Positions 7,624-20,165 of a stretch of DNA of 64,000 nucleotides are shown piece by piece (the stretch's first letter is position 1; the number at the start of each line of letters is the position of its first letter). The notes beneath the pieces were generated by a model. It did no database searches, was not told the origin of the DNA, and worked only from the letters and a program-made list of their open reading frames with translations. Position numbers and translations under genes: made by a program. This DNA is from CAIWHR01 sp963811685 (GTDB taxonomy: Bacteria; Pseudomonadota; Gammaproteobacteria; Burkholderiales; Casimicrobiaceae): positions 62,001 through 126,000 of the forward strand of contig CAWESK010000014.1 in assembly GCA_963811685.1 (NCBI GenBank), given 5' to 3'.

Positions 7624-9333
7624 ATGGATACGCAACGTCTGATCCTGTTCATCGTGTTCTCGCTGTCGGCGCTCTTCCTGTGGGAGGCGTGGCAGAGGGA
7701 GCAGCATCCCCCCGCGCCGCCGACCGTTGCCGCGCCCGCGCAGCCCGGAACGCCAGCGCGCACGCCGACGGATATTCCAACCGCGCCTGCCGCCAGCGCG
7801 CCCACCGCCGCCGCGCCAGGTGTCCCCGGCGCGCCGCCGACCGCCGCGACGACCCCTGCAGGGCAGACGATCACGATCACGACGGATCTCTACCGCGCCG
7901 AGATCGACACGCAGGGCGGCGTGATCGCGCAACTCGCGCTGCTCGCGCATCGCGACCCGAGCGACGAAGCGAAACCCTATCTGGGTCTCGAACGCACGCC
8001 GGAGCGCACGCTGATCGCGCAATCCGGCCTCCTCGGCGAAGGCATGCCCAACCATCGGACGCTCTACCAGGCGGAGCCGGGGCCGCGCGAGCTCGCGCCG
8101 GGGGCCGAATCGCTGCAATTGAAGCTGCACACGACCGCGGCCAATGGCGACAAGGTCGACCAGATTCTCACGTTCCATCGCGGCAGCTACGTGATCGACG
8201 TTGCCTACGACATCACCAACGCAGGCAGCGCGCCGATCGCGCCCTACGCGTACTTCCAGCTCGTCCGCGACACCAAGACGCAAGGCACGCACAACTCGAT
8301 GGCGCCGGCGTCCTATGTCGGCCCGGTGATCTACAACGAAACCGACAAGTTCAAGAAGGTCGAGTTCGGCGAGCTCGACAAGGTCGCCGCCGACCCGTCA
8401 CGCAAGCTGCCCTACACGAAGAATGCGGACAACGGCTGGGTCGGGATGGTCGAGCATTATTTCGTCGCCGCGTGGCTGCCGCCCGACGACAAGAAGGTCC
8501 CGCGCGAGTTCTATGCGCGGAAGCTCGACAACGGCCTCTACGCGGCGGGCGTCGTCGTGCCCGACGGGACCATCGCGCCGGGCGCGACGGGCCACATCGA
8601 CGTCCCGCTGTACGTCGGTCCGCAGGACCAGGACGCGCTCGCCAAGCTCGCGAAGGGACTCGATCGCGTCGTCGACTACGGCATCTTCACGGTGATCGCG
8701 GCACCGCTCTTCTGGCTCCTCAAGTGGCTGCACGGTCTCATCGGCAACTGGGGCTGGGCGATCATCGCGATGACGATCCTGATCAAGAGCGCGTTCTATC
8801 CGCTGAACCACGCGAGCGCCCGCTCGATGGCGAAGATGAAGGTGATCGCGCCCAAGTTGAAAGCGCTGCAGGCGCAATACGCCGACGACAAGCAGCAGCT
8901 CCAGGTCAAGATGATGGAGATGTACAAGCAGGAGAAGATCAATCCGCTCGGCGGCTGCCTGCCGATCCTGGTGCAGATTCCGGTCTTCATCGCGCTCTAC
9001 TGGGTGCTCCTGTCGGCGGTCGAGCTTCGCCATGCGCCGTGGATCCTGTGGATCAAAGACCTGTCGGCGCCCGACCCGTATTTCGTGCTGCCGGTCGTCT
9101 ACGCGATCACGGCCTACCTGCAGGTCAAGCTGTCGCCGACGCCGATCTCGGATCCGGTGCAGGCGAAGGTGATGCAGATCATGCCGATCGCGTTCTCGGT
9201 CATGTTTGTCTTCTTCCCGTCCGGCCTCGTGCTCTACTGGCTCGTCAACAACTGCATCCAGATTTTCCAGCAGTGGCATATGAACCGCCTGCTGGAAAGG
9301 GAAGCGGCGGCCAAGGCGGCGAAGCGGCGGTAG
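7624..9333 (+). CDS. yidC: Membrane protein insertase YidC
   Basis: Inner-membrane insertase and chaperone for integral proteins. From ATG 7624 the product is 569 residues. It has an N-terminal membrane anchor (LILFIVFSLSALFLWEAW) and a Pro/Ala-rich linker at about 25-80. The large periplasmic P1 domain follows, and the conserved five-helix insertase core starts near residue 352. That core includes an SAFYPLNHASARSMAKM segment with the functional arginine region and a PILVQIPVFIALYW segment. The C-terminus is basic, as expected for ribosome contact. It lies in frame with yidD upstream. mnmE follows 41 bases later. Confidence 0.97.
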   Translation: MDTQRLILFIVFSLSALFLWEAWQREQHPPAPPTVAAPAQPGTPARTPTDIPTAPAASAPTAAAPGVPGAPPTAATTPAGQTITITTDLYRAEIDTQGGVIAQLALLAHRDPSDEAKPYLGLERTPERTLIAQSGLLGEGMPNHRTLYQAEPGPRELAPGAESLQLKLHTTAANGDKVDQILTFHRGSYVIDVAYDITNAGSAPIAPYAYFQLVRDTKTQGTHNSMAPASYVGPVIYNETDKFKKVEFGELDKVAADPSRKLPYTKNADNGWVGMVEHYFVAAWLPPDDKKVPREFYARKLDNGLYAAGVVVPDGTIAPGATGHIDVPLYVGPQDQDALAKLAKGLDRVVDYGIFTVIAAPLFWLLKWLHGLIGNWGWAIIAMTILIKSAFYPLNHASARSMAKMKVIAPKLKALQAQYADDKQQLQVKMMEMYKQEKINPLGGCLPILVQIPVFIALYWVLLSAVELRHAPWILWIKDLSAPDPYFVLPVVYAITAYLQVKLSPTPISDPVQAKVMQIMPIAFSVMFVFFPSGLVLYWLVNNCIQIFQQWHMNRLLEREAAAKAAKRR

Positions 9334-9374
9334 AGTTGGGCCCGGCGTTTCGGCGCGTGCGGTAATCTCGCCGC

Positions 9375-10751
9375 ATGGCCCCCGCCGCCGACACCATCGT
9401 CGCCATTGCCACGCCGCCCGGCCGCGGCGGCATCGGCGTCGTGCGCGTGTCGGGGCCCGCGGTTCCGGCGGTGATCGCGGGAATCGTCGGGCGCGCGCTC
9501 GAAGCGCGCCGAGCCACGCTCGCCGTATTCCGCGGCAGCGACGGCGAGATGCTCGATCAGGGCGTCGCGCTGCATTTTCCGGCGCCGCATTCGTACACGG
9601 GCGAGCCGGTGCTCGAGCTGCAGGGGCACGGCGGGCCCGCGGTGCTGCGGCTCGTGCTGGCGCGCTGCCTCGCGCTCGGCGCGCGGCTCGCGGAGCCGGG
9701 CGAATTCACGAAGCGTGCATTTCTGAACGGCAAGCTCGACCTCGCGCAGGCGGAAGGGGTCGCGGACCTGATCGACGCCGCGACCGCCACTGCGGCGCGC
9801 GCGGCCGCGCGCAGCCTTTCGGGCGCCTTCTCGGGCGAGGTGCGCGCGCTGGCCGACGCACTGATCGAGCTGCGGATGTTCACCGAGGCGACGCTCGATT
9901 TTCCCGACGAGGACATCGACTTCCTGCGCGCGGCCGGCGCGCAGGGCAAGCTGGCGGCGATCCGCGGCGAGCTCGCCCAGGTCGCCGCGCGGGCGCGGCA
10001 GGGAGCGTTGCTGCGCGACGGGCTTGCCGTCGTCCTGATCGGGGCGCCGAACGTCGGCAAGTCGAGCCTCCTCAATCGGCTGGCCGGCGACGAGGTCGCG
10101 ATCGTGACGGCGATCCCCGGCACCACGCGCGACACGGTCGAGCGCGACATCGAGGTCGGCGGCATTCCGCTGCGGGTGATCGACACCGCGGGCCTTCGCG
10201 CCACCGACGATCCGATCGAAACGCTCGGCATCGAGCGGACCTGGGCCGCGGTCGCCCAGGCCGATCTCGCGCTCTTGATCGTCGATGCGCGCGACGCGGC
10301 ACCACCGGCCGCGGCCGATGCCGCCATTCTCGACGCGCTGCCCGCGGCGCTTCCGCGCATCGTCGTCCACAACAAGATCGACCTCGCCGGAAGCTCGCCC
10401 AGGGTCGAGGTGCGCGGCGAGAAAGGCGCGCCCGCGCGGCGGCACGTGTTCCTGTCGGCCAAGACCGGGGCCGGCATCGATCTCCTGCAGCACGAAATGC
10501 TCGCGCAGGCGGGGGCGCACGAGGACATGGAAGGCGCCTTCCTCGCGCGCGAACGCCATCTCGCCGCGTTGGCCGAGACCGAGGCGCGCCTCGCCGTCGC
10601 CGCAGATCATCTCAACACATCGCCCGCCGCGCTCGAGCTCTTCGCCGAGGAACTGCGCGGCGCGCACGCCGCGCTGTCGGCGATCACCGGCGAATTCACC
10701 GCCGACGATCTGCTGGGCGCGATCTTCTCGCGGTTCTGCATCGGGAAATGA
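9375..10751 (+). CDS. mnmE: tRNA uridine-5-carboxymethylaminomethyl modification GTPase MnmE
   Basis: With MnmG it modifies U34 of tRNAs that read two-codon boxes ending in A or G. The frame is 458 residues. The N-terminal folate-binding domain contains ATPPGRGGIGVVRVSG. A helical domain and an inserted G domain follow, with G1 GAPNVGKSSLLN near 222-233 and DTAGLRATDDPIE near 266-278. The C-terminal FCIGK supplies the catalytic cysteine region. MnmG, its partner, is encoded at 15795. The stop overlaps the start of the next gene by 4 bases, indicating translational coupling. Confidence 0.97.
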   Translation: MAPAADTIVAIATPPGRGGIGVVRVSGPAVPAVIAGIVGRALEARRATLAVFRGSDGEMLDQGVALHFPAPHSYTGEPVLELQGHGGPAVLRLVLARCLALGARLAEPGEFTKRAFLNGKLDLAQAEGVADLIDAATATAARAAARSLSGAFSGEVRALADALIELRMFTEATLDFPDEDIDFLRAAGAQGKLAAIRGELAQVAARARQGALLRDGLAVVLIGAPNVGKSSLLNRLAGDEVAIVTAIPGTTRDTVERDIEVGGIPLRVIDTAGLRATDDPIETLGIERTWAAVAQADLALLIVDARDAAPPAAADAAILDALPAALPRIVVHNKIDLAGSSPRVEVRGEKGAPARRHVFLSAKTGAGIDLLQHEMLAQAGAHEDMEGAFLARERHLAALAETEARLAVAADHLNTSPAALELFAEELRGAHAALSAITGEFTADDLLGAIFSRFCIGK

Positions 10752-11816
10752 TCGTCGCCAATCGCGTGCAGTGGCGGCGTGGCGGCGCGGGGCTCGCGGT
10801 GGCCGCGGTCGCCGGTTGGATCTGCAGCCGACTGCACACGCCGATCCCCTGGATGCTCGGACCGCTGCTGACGCTCGCTTGCCTGCGCGTGGGCGGCGTG
10901 CGCATCGGCTCGCCGCCGGGCGGCCGCCAGATCGGCCAGTGGATCATCGGCACCTCGCTCGGGCTCTATTTCACTCCGCACGTCGTGCGCGAGGTCGCGG
11001 GGTGGTGGTGGCTGCTCGCGCTCGGCGCGCTCTTCGCGATCGGCCTCGGCTACGGCGGCGGCGTGCTGCTCGCGCGCCTCGCCCGCATCGACCGCACGAC
11101 CGGGATCTTCGCGAGCGTCCCGGGCGGCGCCGCCGAGATGTCGGTGCTGGGCGAGCGCTTCGGCGCGCGCGTCGACCGCGTCGCCGCCGCGCAGAGCCTG
11201 CGCATCCTGATCGTGGTGCTGGTCATTCCGTTTGCCTATGCGGCGCTCGGGCTCCACGGGATGGATGCCTATGTGCCGGGCGCGGCGCAATTCGACGGTG
11301 CCGGCTATGCGCTGCTGATGGCGGCCACGCTCTGCGGCAGCGCCGTCGCGCAGTGGCTCGGCGTTCCCAACGCGTTCGTGCTGGGCTCGCTCGCGGTGGC
11401 CATTCCGCTGACTGCGATGCAGATCGACCTGTCGGCGACGCCGCTCGTTGCGTCGAACGCCGGACAGGCACTTCTGGGATGCGCGCTTGGCGCGCGCTTC
11501 GAGCCCGATTTTCTCGCCGGCGCGCACCGCTTCATCGCCGCCGTCGCGGCGAGCGTGCTGGCGGCGATCGCACTCTCCGCGGGAGTGGCGATCCTGCTCG
11601 CAATGCTGACCGGACTCTTTCCGGCCACCGTGGTGCTGGGCATGGCGCCGGGCGGGATCGCGGAAATGTGCATCACCGCGAAGGTGCTGCAGCTCGGCGT
11701 TCCGCTCGTCACGGCGTTTCATGTGAGCCGGGTGGTCGTGCTGCTGCTGCTGACTGCGCCGCTCTTCGAGCGTGCCAAGAACACTTCGCCGCAAAGGAAG
11801 GAAGAATCCATCATGA
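10748..11816 (+). CDS. AbrB-family membrane protein (putative transporter/regulator, open into next gene)
   Basis: A hydrophobic protein of about 350 residues with two copies of the AbrB duplication domain, a family once labelled ammonia monooxygenase-related. Each half carries the diagnostic Pro-Gly-Gly motif: ASVPGGAAEMSVL in the first and GMAPGGIAEMCITAK in the second. About ten membrane helices are evident, starting with AGLAVAAVAGWICSR. It begins at ATG 10748 within the mnmE stop. As sequenced, its frame passes without a stop into the tam gene. A one-base shift near its end would bring in the TGA at 11814-11816, giving an ATGA overlap with tam, so I place the end there. Transport substrate unknown. 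Confidence 0.75.
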
Positions 11817-12615
11817 CGTGGGAACCCGGGCAGTATCTCAAGTACGCGGGCGAGCGCCTGCGTCCCGCGCTCGATCTCATGGCGCGCGTCGGGCTCGCCG
11901 CGCCGTCGACCATCGTGGATCTCGGCTGCGGCGCCGGCAACGTCACGCGGATTCTCGCCGAACGCTGGCCTCGCGCGCGCACCGTCGGCATCGACAATTC
12001 GGAGGCGATGCTCGCGCAGGCACGAGCGGCGGCGGGCGGCGGGAGCATCGCGTGGCAGACCGGCGGATCTCGCCGCGTGGGCGGGCGAAACGCCGGCGGC
12101 CAGCGTCGATCTCGTCTACAGCAACGCCGCGCTGCACTGGCTCGACGACCACGCGACGCTGTTCCCGCGGCTCATGGGAATCGTTGCGCGCGGCGGGGCG
12201 CTGGCCGTCCAGATGCCGTCGAATTTCTCGGCGCCGTCCCACGTCGCGCTGCATGACGTGGCGAACGCTCCGCGCTGGCGCGCACGGCTGGCCGGCGCTC
12301 CTGCGAGCGGAGCCCGTCGCACCGGCCGCGCAGTATTTCGACTGGCTCTCGCCACATGCGGACAGCGTGGACGTGTGGACCACCGAATACCTGCACGTGC
12401 TTCCGCCGGCCAAGGACGCGGACCATCCGGTCATCGCCTGGATGAGGGGTACGGCGCTGACGCCGTTTTTCGCCGTGCTCGACGTCGACGCGCAGCGCGA
12501 ATTCGTCCGCGACTGCGCGGAGCGGGTCGAGCCGGCCTACCCACCGCGCGCGGACGGGCGGGTGCTCTATCCGTTCCGGCGGCTGTTCATGGTCGCCGCC
12601 CGCGGCAATCGGTAA
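11813..12615 (+). CDS. tam: Trans-aconitate 2-methyltransferase (two frame breaks)
   Basis: SAM-dependent enzyme that methylates trans-aconitate, a by-product of aconitase chemistry. The class I methyltransferase core shows VDLGCGAGNVTRILAERWP near residues 34-52. Other family blocks are NAALHWL, LAVQMPSNF and the C-terminal PFRRLFMVA. An initial WEPGQYLKYAGERLRPALDL matches the family start. One extra G at 12065-12066 and another extra base between about 12265 and 12295 split the frame. Removing them gives 266 residues, close to the usual 255-260. A purine-rich ribosome site precedes ATG 11813. The frame is shared with the upstream permease. Confidence 0.85.
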
Positions 12616-12737
12616 GGCCACCGGACCGCGCGCGCCGACGGGTTCCGACCGCGTCGCGCCGCGGTGTAAAATCGCCGGTTACCGCGCGCGCCGCATCCTC
12701 TTCGCTCGTCGCCGCCCCTTTGTCTCGCACATCCCGC

Positions 12738-14588
<1,851 letters not shown>

Positions 14589-14632
14589 AATCGTCCCGAG
14601 CCGTGCTTGCGGCGCTCATGTCCGGGACGATT
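14589..14632. terminator. Inverted repeat between convergent pckG and PfkB-family gene
   Basis: AATCGTCCCG at 14589-14598 and CGGGACGATT at 14623-14632 form a perfect 10-bp stem with a 24-base loop directly after the pckG stop. The T-run is short (TTTG), so it is a weak or Rho-assisted terminator at best. It lies between two convergent genes and could act in both directions. Confidence 0.5.
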
Positions 14633-14648
14633 TGTAAATCACTGATTA

Positions 14649-15564
14649 TTAGACGTTATTTGTTGTTTTCTGATGACGCATCAAGGCGTCAACGTCGGCG
14701 CGCTTCGGCGCCCCGCTACGACCGCCGAGCCGCGTGCACTTGATCGCCGCGGCCGCGTTGGCAAAGCGCGCCGCCGCCTCCGTCGCGCTCCCTTCGGTCG
14801 AGCGCGAGCGTGAAAGCGCCGTGCCAGACGTCGCCGGCGGCGAGCGTATCGATGGGCCGGACCGCATAGGCCGGAGCCCTTCGTTCGCGGCTTCCCTCCC
14901 GCCAAAGAAAGCCATCGGGACCGACGGTCACGCCCACGATTCCGGGAAGCGTCGCTGCCATCCGCGCCAACCCGGCGCCCGGATCGCCCACGCCCGCCGC
15001 GAGGGCCAGCCCCGCCGCGGAGAAAAGCGCGTGGGTTGCGCGGCCGGCGAGGTCGAGTAACGCCTCCGGCGGGCCGACGTCGCCATCGAACACCGCAATG
15101 CGTCCGGCGTCGCGGGCGGCGTCGAGGACCTTCGCCGCCCCTTCAGGCCAACGGACATCCGCGAGCACGGCTGCGAACGACGCGACGTCTCCGAGCGGAA
15201 GCCAGCCGGCGTCGCGATCGAGCGCCGGGTCGTTGTAAGCGCAGATGAGACGTTCGCCGTCGTCGGCGACCAGAATCGCGGCGGACGGCGACGCGCAGCC
15301 GGGGATCCGGCGCACGCGGCTCACGTCGACGCCCTCGCCGGCGAGATCGCCCAGAATGCGCGTCCCCAGCGTGTCATCGCCGACACGACCCCAGTAATGC
15401 GCGCTGCCGCCCAGGCGGGCGATCGCGACACTGGCGTTTGCGGCCATCCCGCCGCCCGACTCGGCGAAGCCGGTGGCGAGAATCTTGATGGGAAGCGTCG
15501 GGATCGCGGGGACACGATAAATCGCGTCCTGCGCGGACATGCCCAGGCACAGAATTCGGATCAA
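14649..15564 (-). CDS. PfkB-family carbohydrate kinase (one frame break)
   Basis: A ribokinase/PfkB-fold sugar kinase. The N-terminal strand is RILCLGMSAQDAIYRVP. It is followed by GGGMAANASVAIARLGG, the substrate-binding glycine motif, and GRVGDDTLG. The catalytic signature DTLAAGDVWHGAFTLAL carries the base aspartate. An extra base at about 14796 shifts the last 50 codons. After joining, the product is 304 residues and ends TEGSATEAAARFANAAAAIK, the usual C-terminal helix. Start is uncertain: TTG 15564 fits the first strand, ATG 15540 is shorter, and a longer start would run into the parS site. Substrate unknown. Confidence 0.82.
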
Positions 15565-15625
15565 AGGAGGGTGCTCGGGGATTGTGCCGCCGCCGATTGT
15601 ACCCGGCTGCCGTGCCGGACCTTGA

Positions 15626-15641
15626 GGTTCCACGTGGAACG
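15626..15641. promoter_or_regulatory. parS: parS centromere site 1
   Basis: GGTTCCACGTGGAACG contains the 14-bp palindrome GTTCCACGTGGAAC, differing only at the outer bases from the bacterial parS consensus TGTTNCACGTGNAACA. It lies about 3.6 kb upstream of parB and would be loaded by ParB for chromosome segregation. Confidence 0.88.
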
Positions 15642-15662
15642 GTCACGCGACCTCGCTTGGGG

Positions 15663-15678
15663 TGTTCCACGTGGAACA
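15663..15678. promoter_or_regulatory. parS: parS centromere site 2 (perfect 16-bp palindrome)
   Basis: TGTTCCACGTGGAACA is a full 16-bp match to the parS consensus. Its centre is 37 bases from that of the first site, a little over three helical turns. Both sites lie in the gap between the PfkB-family gene and mnmG. Confidence 0.93.
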
Positions 15679-15794
15679 TTCGCCGCCGATCCCCGGTCTC
15701 CCAGTCCCGACCGGGCAGGTTTAGGCGTATCATTCGCCTTCGCTTTTGGTGCGGGTAGCCGTACGCGCGTTAGCAACAAATCCTCAATTAAATC

Positions 15795-17723
15795 ATGCTA
15801 TTCCCTACGCGATTCGAGGTGATTGTCGTCGGTGGCGGGCACGCCGGCACCGAGGCGGCGCTCGCTTGCGCGCGCATGGGGCGGACGACGCTGCTTCTCA
15901 CCCACAACATCGAGACGCTGGGGCAGATGTCGTGCAACCCGTCGATCGGCGGGATCGGCAAGGGACACCTCGTCAAGGAGCTCGACGCGCTCGGCGGGGC
16001 GATGGCGCTCGCCACCGACGAGGCCGGCATTCAGTTCCGAATGCTCAATTCCAGCAAGGGGCCCGCGGTGCGCGCGACGCGGGCGCAGGCGGACCGCGTG
16101 CTCTACAAGCAGGCCATCCGCTCGCGCCTCGAGAACGCGCCGAACCTCACGCTGTTCCAGCAGGCGGTCGACGACCTGACGCTCGACGGCGACGGCGCCG
16201 ACGCGCGAGTGACGGGAGTGGTCACGCAGCTGGGTGTGCGCTTCGAAGCGGATGCGGTCGTGCTCACCACGGGAACGTTCCTGTCCGGACTCATTCACGT
16301 CGGGCTCGATCATTACGAGGCCGGCCGCGCAGGCGATCCGCCGGCCAAGACGCTGGGCGTGCGACTGCGCGAGCTCAAGCTTCCCGCAGGGCGGCTGAAG
16401 ACCGGCACGCCACCCCGGCTCGACGGACGCACGATCGATTTCTCGGAGCTGGTCGCGCAACCCGGCGACGAGCCGGCGCCGGTGATGAGCTTCATGGGCG
16501 CGCGCACCATGCATCCGCGGCAAGTGCCGTGCTGGATCACGCACACCAATGAGCGCACCCACGACATCATTCGCGCAGGGCTCGATCGCTCGCCGCTTTT
16601 CACCGGCGTGATCAAGGGCGTCGGGCCGCGCTATTGCCCCTCGATCGAGGACAAGGTCGTGCGCTTCGCCGAACGCACGAGTCATCAGATCTTTCTCGAG
16701 CCCGAGGGCCTCGCGACGAACGAGATCTATCCGAACGGGATTTCGACATCGCTGCCATTCGACGTGCAGATGGCGCTGGTGCGCTCGATGAAGGGTTGCG
16801 CCAACGCGCACCTGCTGCGGCCGGGCTATTCGATCGAGTACGACTACTTCGATCCGCGCGCGCTGCGCTCGTCGCTCGAGACGAAAGCGATCCGCGGTCT
16901 CTTTTTCGCGGGGCAGATCAACGGCACGACCGGATACGAGGAAGCGGCGGCGCAAGGGTTGCTGGCCGGGATCAACGCCGCGCGTCACGTGCGCGGCGAG
17001 GCGGGCTGGTGTCCGCGCCGCGACGAAGCCTACCTCGGCGTGCTGGTCGACGATCTCGTGACGCGCGGCGTCTCCGAGCCGTACCGGATGTTCACGTCGC
17101 GCGCCGAGTACCGTCTGCAATTGCGCGAGGACAACGCCGATTTGCGGTTGACCGAAGCGGGACGCGCTCTCGGCGTGGTCGACGATGCGCGCTGGGACGC
17201 GTTCGCACGCAAGCGCGACGCGATCGCGCGCGAGCAGGAGCGCCTGAAGTCGACGTCGGTGAATCCGCATGTTCTCGCCGCGCACGACGCGACCCGCGTT
17301 CTGGGGGCGCCGATCGAGCGCGACTACACGCTGGGCGATCTCTTGCGCCGCCCTGGCGTCACCTACGCGAGTCTGATGACGCTGCCGGGAGCGGGGCCGC
17401 CGGTCGACGATCGCATCGTCGCCGAGCAGGTCGAGATCGCCGCGAAATATTCCGGCTACATCGACCGCCAGCGCGATGAGATCGAGCGCCGGCGCGCGCA
17501 GGAGGATCTGCGTCTTCCGGACGATCTCGATTACCGCACGGTGCGCGGCTTCTCGACCGAAGTGCAGCAGAAGCTCAATCTGCACAAACCGGAAACGATC
17601 GGACAGGCGGCGCGCATTTCCGGCATCACGCCGGCGGCGATCGCGCTCCTTCTCGTGCACCTGAAGCGCGGCTTCGCCGTACGCACCGATCCGCCCGAAC
17701 CGACGGAGCGGCGCACCGCGTGA
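15795..17723 (+). CDS. mnmG: tRNA uridine-5-carboxymethylaminomethyl modification enzyme MnmG
   Basis: FAD-dependent partner of MnmE in wobble-uridine modification. The 642-residue frame is intact. The FAD-binding GGGHAGTEAALACARMG is near residues 12-28. The family signature SCNPSIGGIGKGHLVKE is near 46-62. An inserted NAD-binding domain is present, as is the FFAGQINGTTGYEEAAAQGL block. The C-terminal helical domain, which binds MnmE and tRNA, ends near residue 620. The stop overlaps the rsmG GTG start by 4 bases, so the two are translationally coupled. Confidence 0.98.
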   Translation: MLFPTRFEVIVVGGGHAGTEAALACARMGRTTLLLTHNIETLGQMSCNPSIGGIGKGHLVKELDALGGAMALATDEAGIQFRMLNSSKGPAVRATRAQADRVLYKQAIRSRLENAPNLTLFQQAVDDLTLDGDGADARVTGVVTQLGVRFEADAVVLTTGTFLSGLIHVGLDHYEAGRAGDPPAKTLGVRLRELKLPAGRLKTGTPPRLDGRTIDFSELVAQPGDEPAPVMSFMGARTMHPRQVPCWITHTNERTHDIIRAGLDRSPLFTGVIKGVGPRYCPSIEDKVVRFAERTSHQIFLEPEGLATNEIYPNGISTSLPFDVQMALVRSMKGCANAHLLRPGYSIEYDYFDPRALRSSLETKAIRGLFFAGQINGTTGYEEAAAQGLLAGINAARHVRGEAGWCPRRDEAYLGVLVDDLVTRGVSEPYRMFTSRAEYRLQLREDNADLRLTEAGRALGVVDDARWDAFARKRDAIAREQERLKSTSVNPHVLAAHDATRVLGAPIERDYTLGDLLRRPGVTYASLMTLPGAGPPVDDRIVAEQVEIAAKYSGYIDRQRDEIERRRAQEDLRLPDDLDYRTVRGFSTEVQQKLNLHKPETIGQAARISGITPAAIALLLVHLKRGFAVRTDPPEPTERRTA

Positions 17724-18378
17724 TTGCAGCGATCGATCTCGACGACGGCCTCGCGGCGCTTGCGGCAGCGGGTGTCGCGCTGCCGCAGGAAGCGCGTGGC
17801 CGGCTCGACGCCTATCTCGCGCTGCTGGCGAAATGGAATCGCACGTACAACCTGACCGCGATCCGCGAGCCGGAGCAGATGATCACGCACCACGTGCTCG
17901 ACGCGCTTGCGGTGTTGCCGCGTCTTCCCGCCGGCGAACGCCTGCGCGTGCTGGACGTCGGCAGCGGCGGTGGCGTGCCGGGATTGCCGCTCGCGATCGC
18001 GCGGCCGCAGTGGACGATCGTGCTCGTCGACAGCAACCACAAGAAGGGCGCGTTCCTGCAGCAGGCGGCGATCGAGCTCGGGCTCGCAAACGTCGAAGTC
18101 ATTACGGCGCGGGTCGAGGACTATGAATCCCCGGCGCCGTTCGACGTCGTCATCTCGCGCGCGTTCTCCGATCTCGCGACGTTTGCGCAATCGAGCGCGC
18201 GGCATCTCGCGTCGGATGGCCGTCTGTACGCGATGAAAGGGGTGTATCCCGACGAAGAGATCGCGCATCTGCCGCCGGACATCCAGATGATCGCCGCGCC
18301 GGCGCTTCGCGTGCCTGGACTCGATGCGCAGCGCCATCTGGTCGTGCTGGCGCCCGCGCGCACCGTGGAGAACGGAGC

Positions 18379-18382
<4 letters not shown>
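17720..18382 (+). CDS. rsmG: 16S rRNA (guanine527-N7)-methyltransferase RsmG
   Basis: SAM-dependent methyltransferase of 220 residues that modifies G527 of 16S rRNA; loss gives low-level streptomycin resistance in other species. The N-terminal LAKWNRTYNLTAIR segment and the SAM-binding LDVGSGGGVPGLPLAI near 77-92 are diagnostic. The GTG start at 17720 lies inside the mnmG stop. Its own stop overlaps the parA GTG by 4 bases. The mnmG-rsmG-parA-parB order is the standard segregation operon. Confidence 0.97.
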
Positions 18383-19206
<824 letters not shown>

Positions 19207-19236
19207 CGCGATGGCGGCGCGCGTGGGACGACAACG

Positions 19237-20090
19237 ATGATACGACCCAAGGGTTTGGGCCGCGGTCTCGATGCGCTGCTTATCCGGCAGCGACGAGGCG
19301 GCGGTGAAGGAATCGCTGCAAACGCTCTCCGTCGACCGCCTGCGGCCGGGCAAGTATCAGCCGCGAACGCGAATGGACGAGACCTCGCTCGACGAGCTCG
19401 CGGAGTCGATCAAGGAGCACGGGATCATGCAGCCGGTGCTCGTGCGGCCTGTCGACGGCGGCCGCTTCGAGATCCTCGCCGGCGAGCGCCGCTGGCGCGC
19501 GGCGCAGCGCGCCGGGCTGAAGGAGGTACCGGCGCTGGTGAAGACGGTTCCGGATGCGTCGGCGCTCGCGATCGGGCTCATCGAGAACATCCAGCGCGAG
19601 GATTTGAATCCGCTCGAGCAGGCGAACGGCCTCGCGCGGCTCATCGACGAATTCGGATTGACGCACGACGCGGTGGCCAAGGCGATCGGCCGCTCGCGCA
19701 GCGCGGTCACCAACCTGCTGCGCCTGCGCGAGCTCGCGAAACCCGTCCAGGAATACCTGTTGGCGGGCAAGCTCGACATGGGACATGCGCGCGCGCTCCT
19801 CGGGCTTGCCGGCGCGGCGCAGGCGGGAGCCGCGGCGCGTGTCGTCGCGCAGGGACTCTCGGTGCGCGACACCGAGCGGCTCGTCCATCATCTCGCGCAT
19901 CCGGGCAAGGCGCGAGCGAAGCGCGAGCGCGCGCCCCGCGGATCCGGACGTCGCGCGGCTCGCCGAAACATTGTCCGAAACGCTCGGGGCGAAAGTCGCG
20001 ATCGAGGCCAAGCCAAACGGCAGCGGCCGCCTCGTCATTTCGTATTCGAGCCTCGATCAGCTGGACGGCATTCTCGCGAAGCTGCGGTAG
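19237..20090 (+). CDS. parB: Chromosome partitioning protein ParB (two frame breaks)
   Basis: CTPase clamp that binds parS and spreads on DNA. The N-terminal KGLGRGLDALL box binds ParA. The ParB/sulfiredoxin-like CTP domain shows PGKYQPRTRMDE, GERRWRAAQRAG and ENIQREDLNPLEQA. The helix-turn-helix is DAVAKAIGRSRSAVTNLLRL. The C-terminal dimer domain ends SLDQLDGILAKL. One extra base at about 19279-19282 and one in the CCCC run at 19934-19937 break the frame. Corrected length is 283 residues, normal for the family. Because the ParABS system is otherwise complete, I treat this as a sequencing artefact. Confidence 0.93.
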
Positions 20091-20114
20091 CGGACGTCAA
20101 GCGCGCAGCAAAAC

Positions 20115-20139
20115 CGGCGGCCGAGAGCCGCCGCTCTTT
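20115..20139. terminator. Terminator between convergent parB and peroxiredoxin genes
   Basis: CGGCGGC (20115-20121) and GCCGCCG (20127-20133) form a 7-bp stem with a 5-base loop, followed by CTCTTTC. An A-rich tract lies on the other side, so the hairpin may work in both directions. Confidence 0.6.
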
Positions 20140-20165
20140 CGTGGCGCGAATGGCGAATGGCGCCG

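Noticed and set aside
19237..20090. parB as a pseudogene
   Set aside because: All domains remain and the joined length is normal; parA and two good parS sites are intact.
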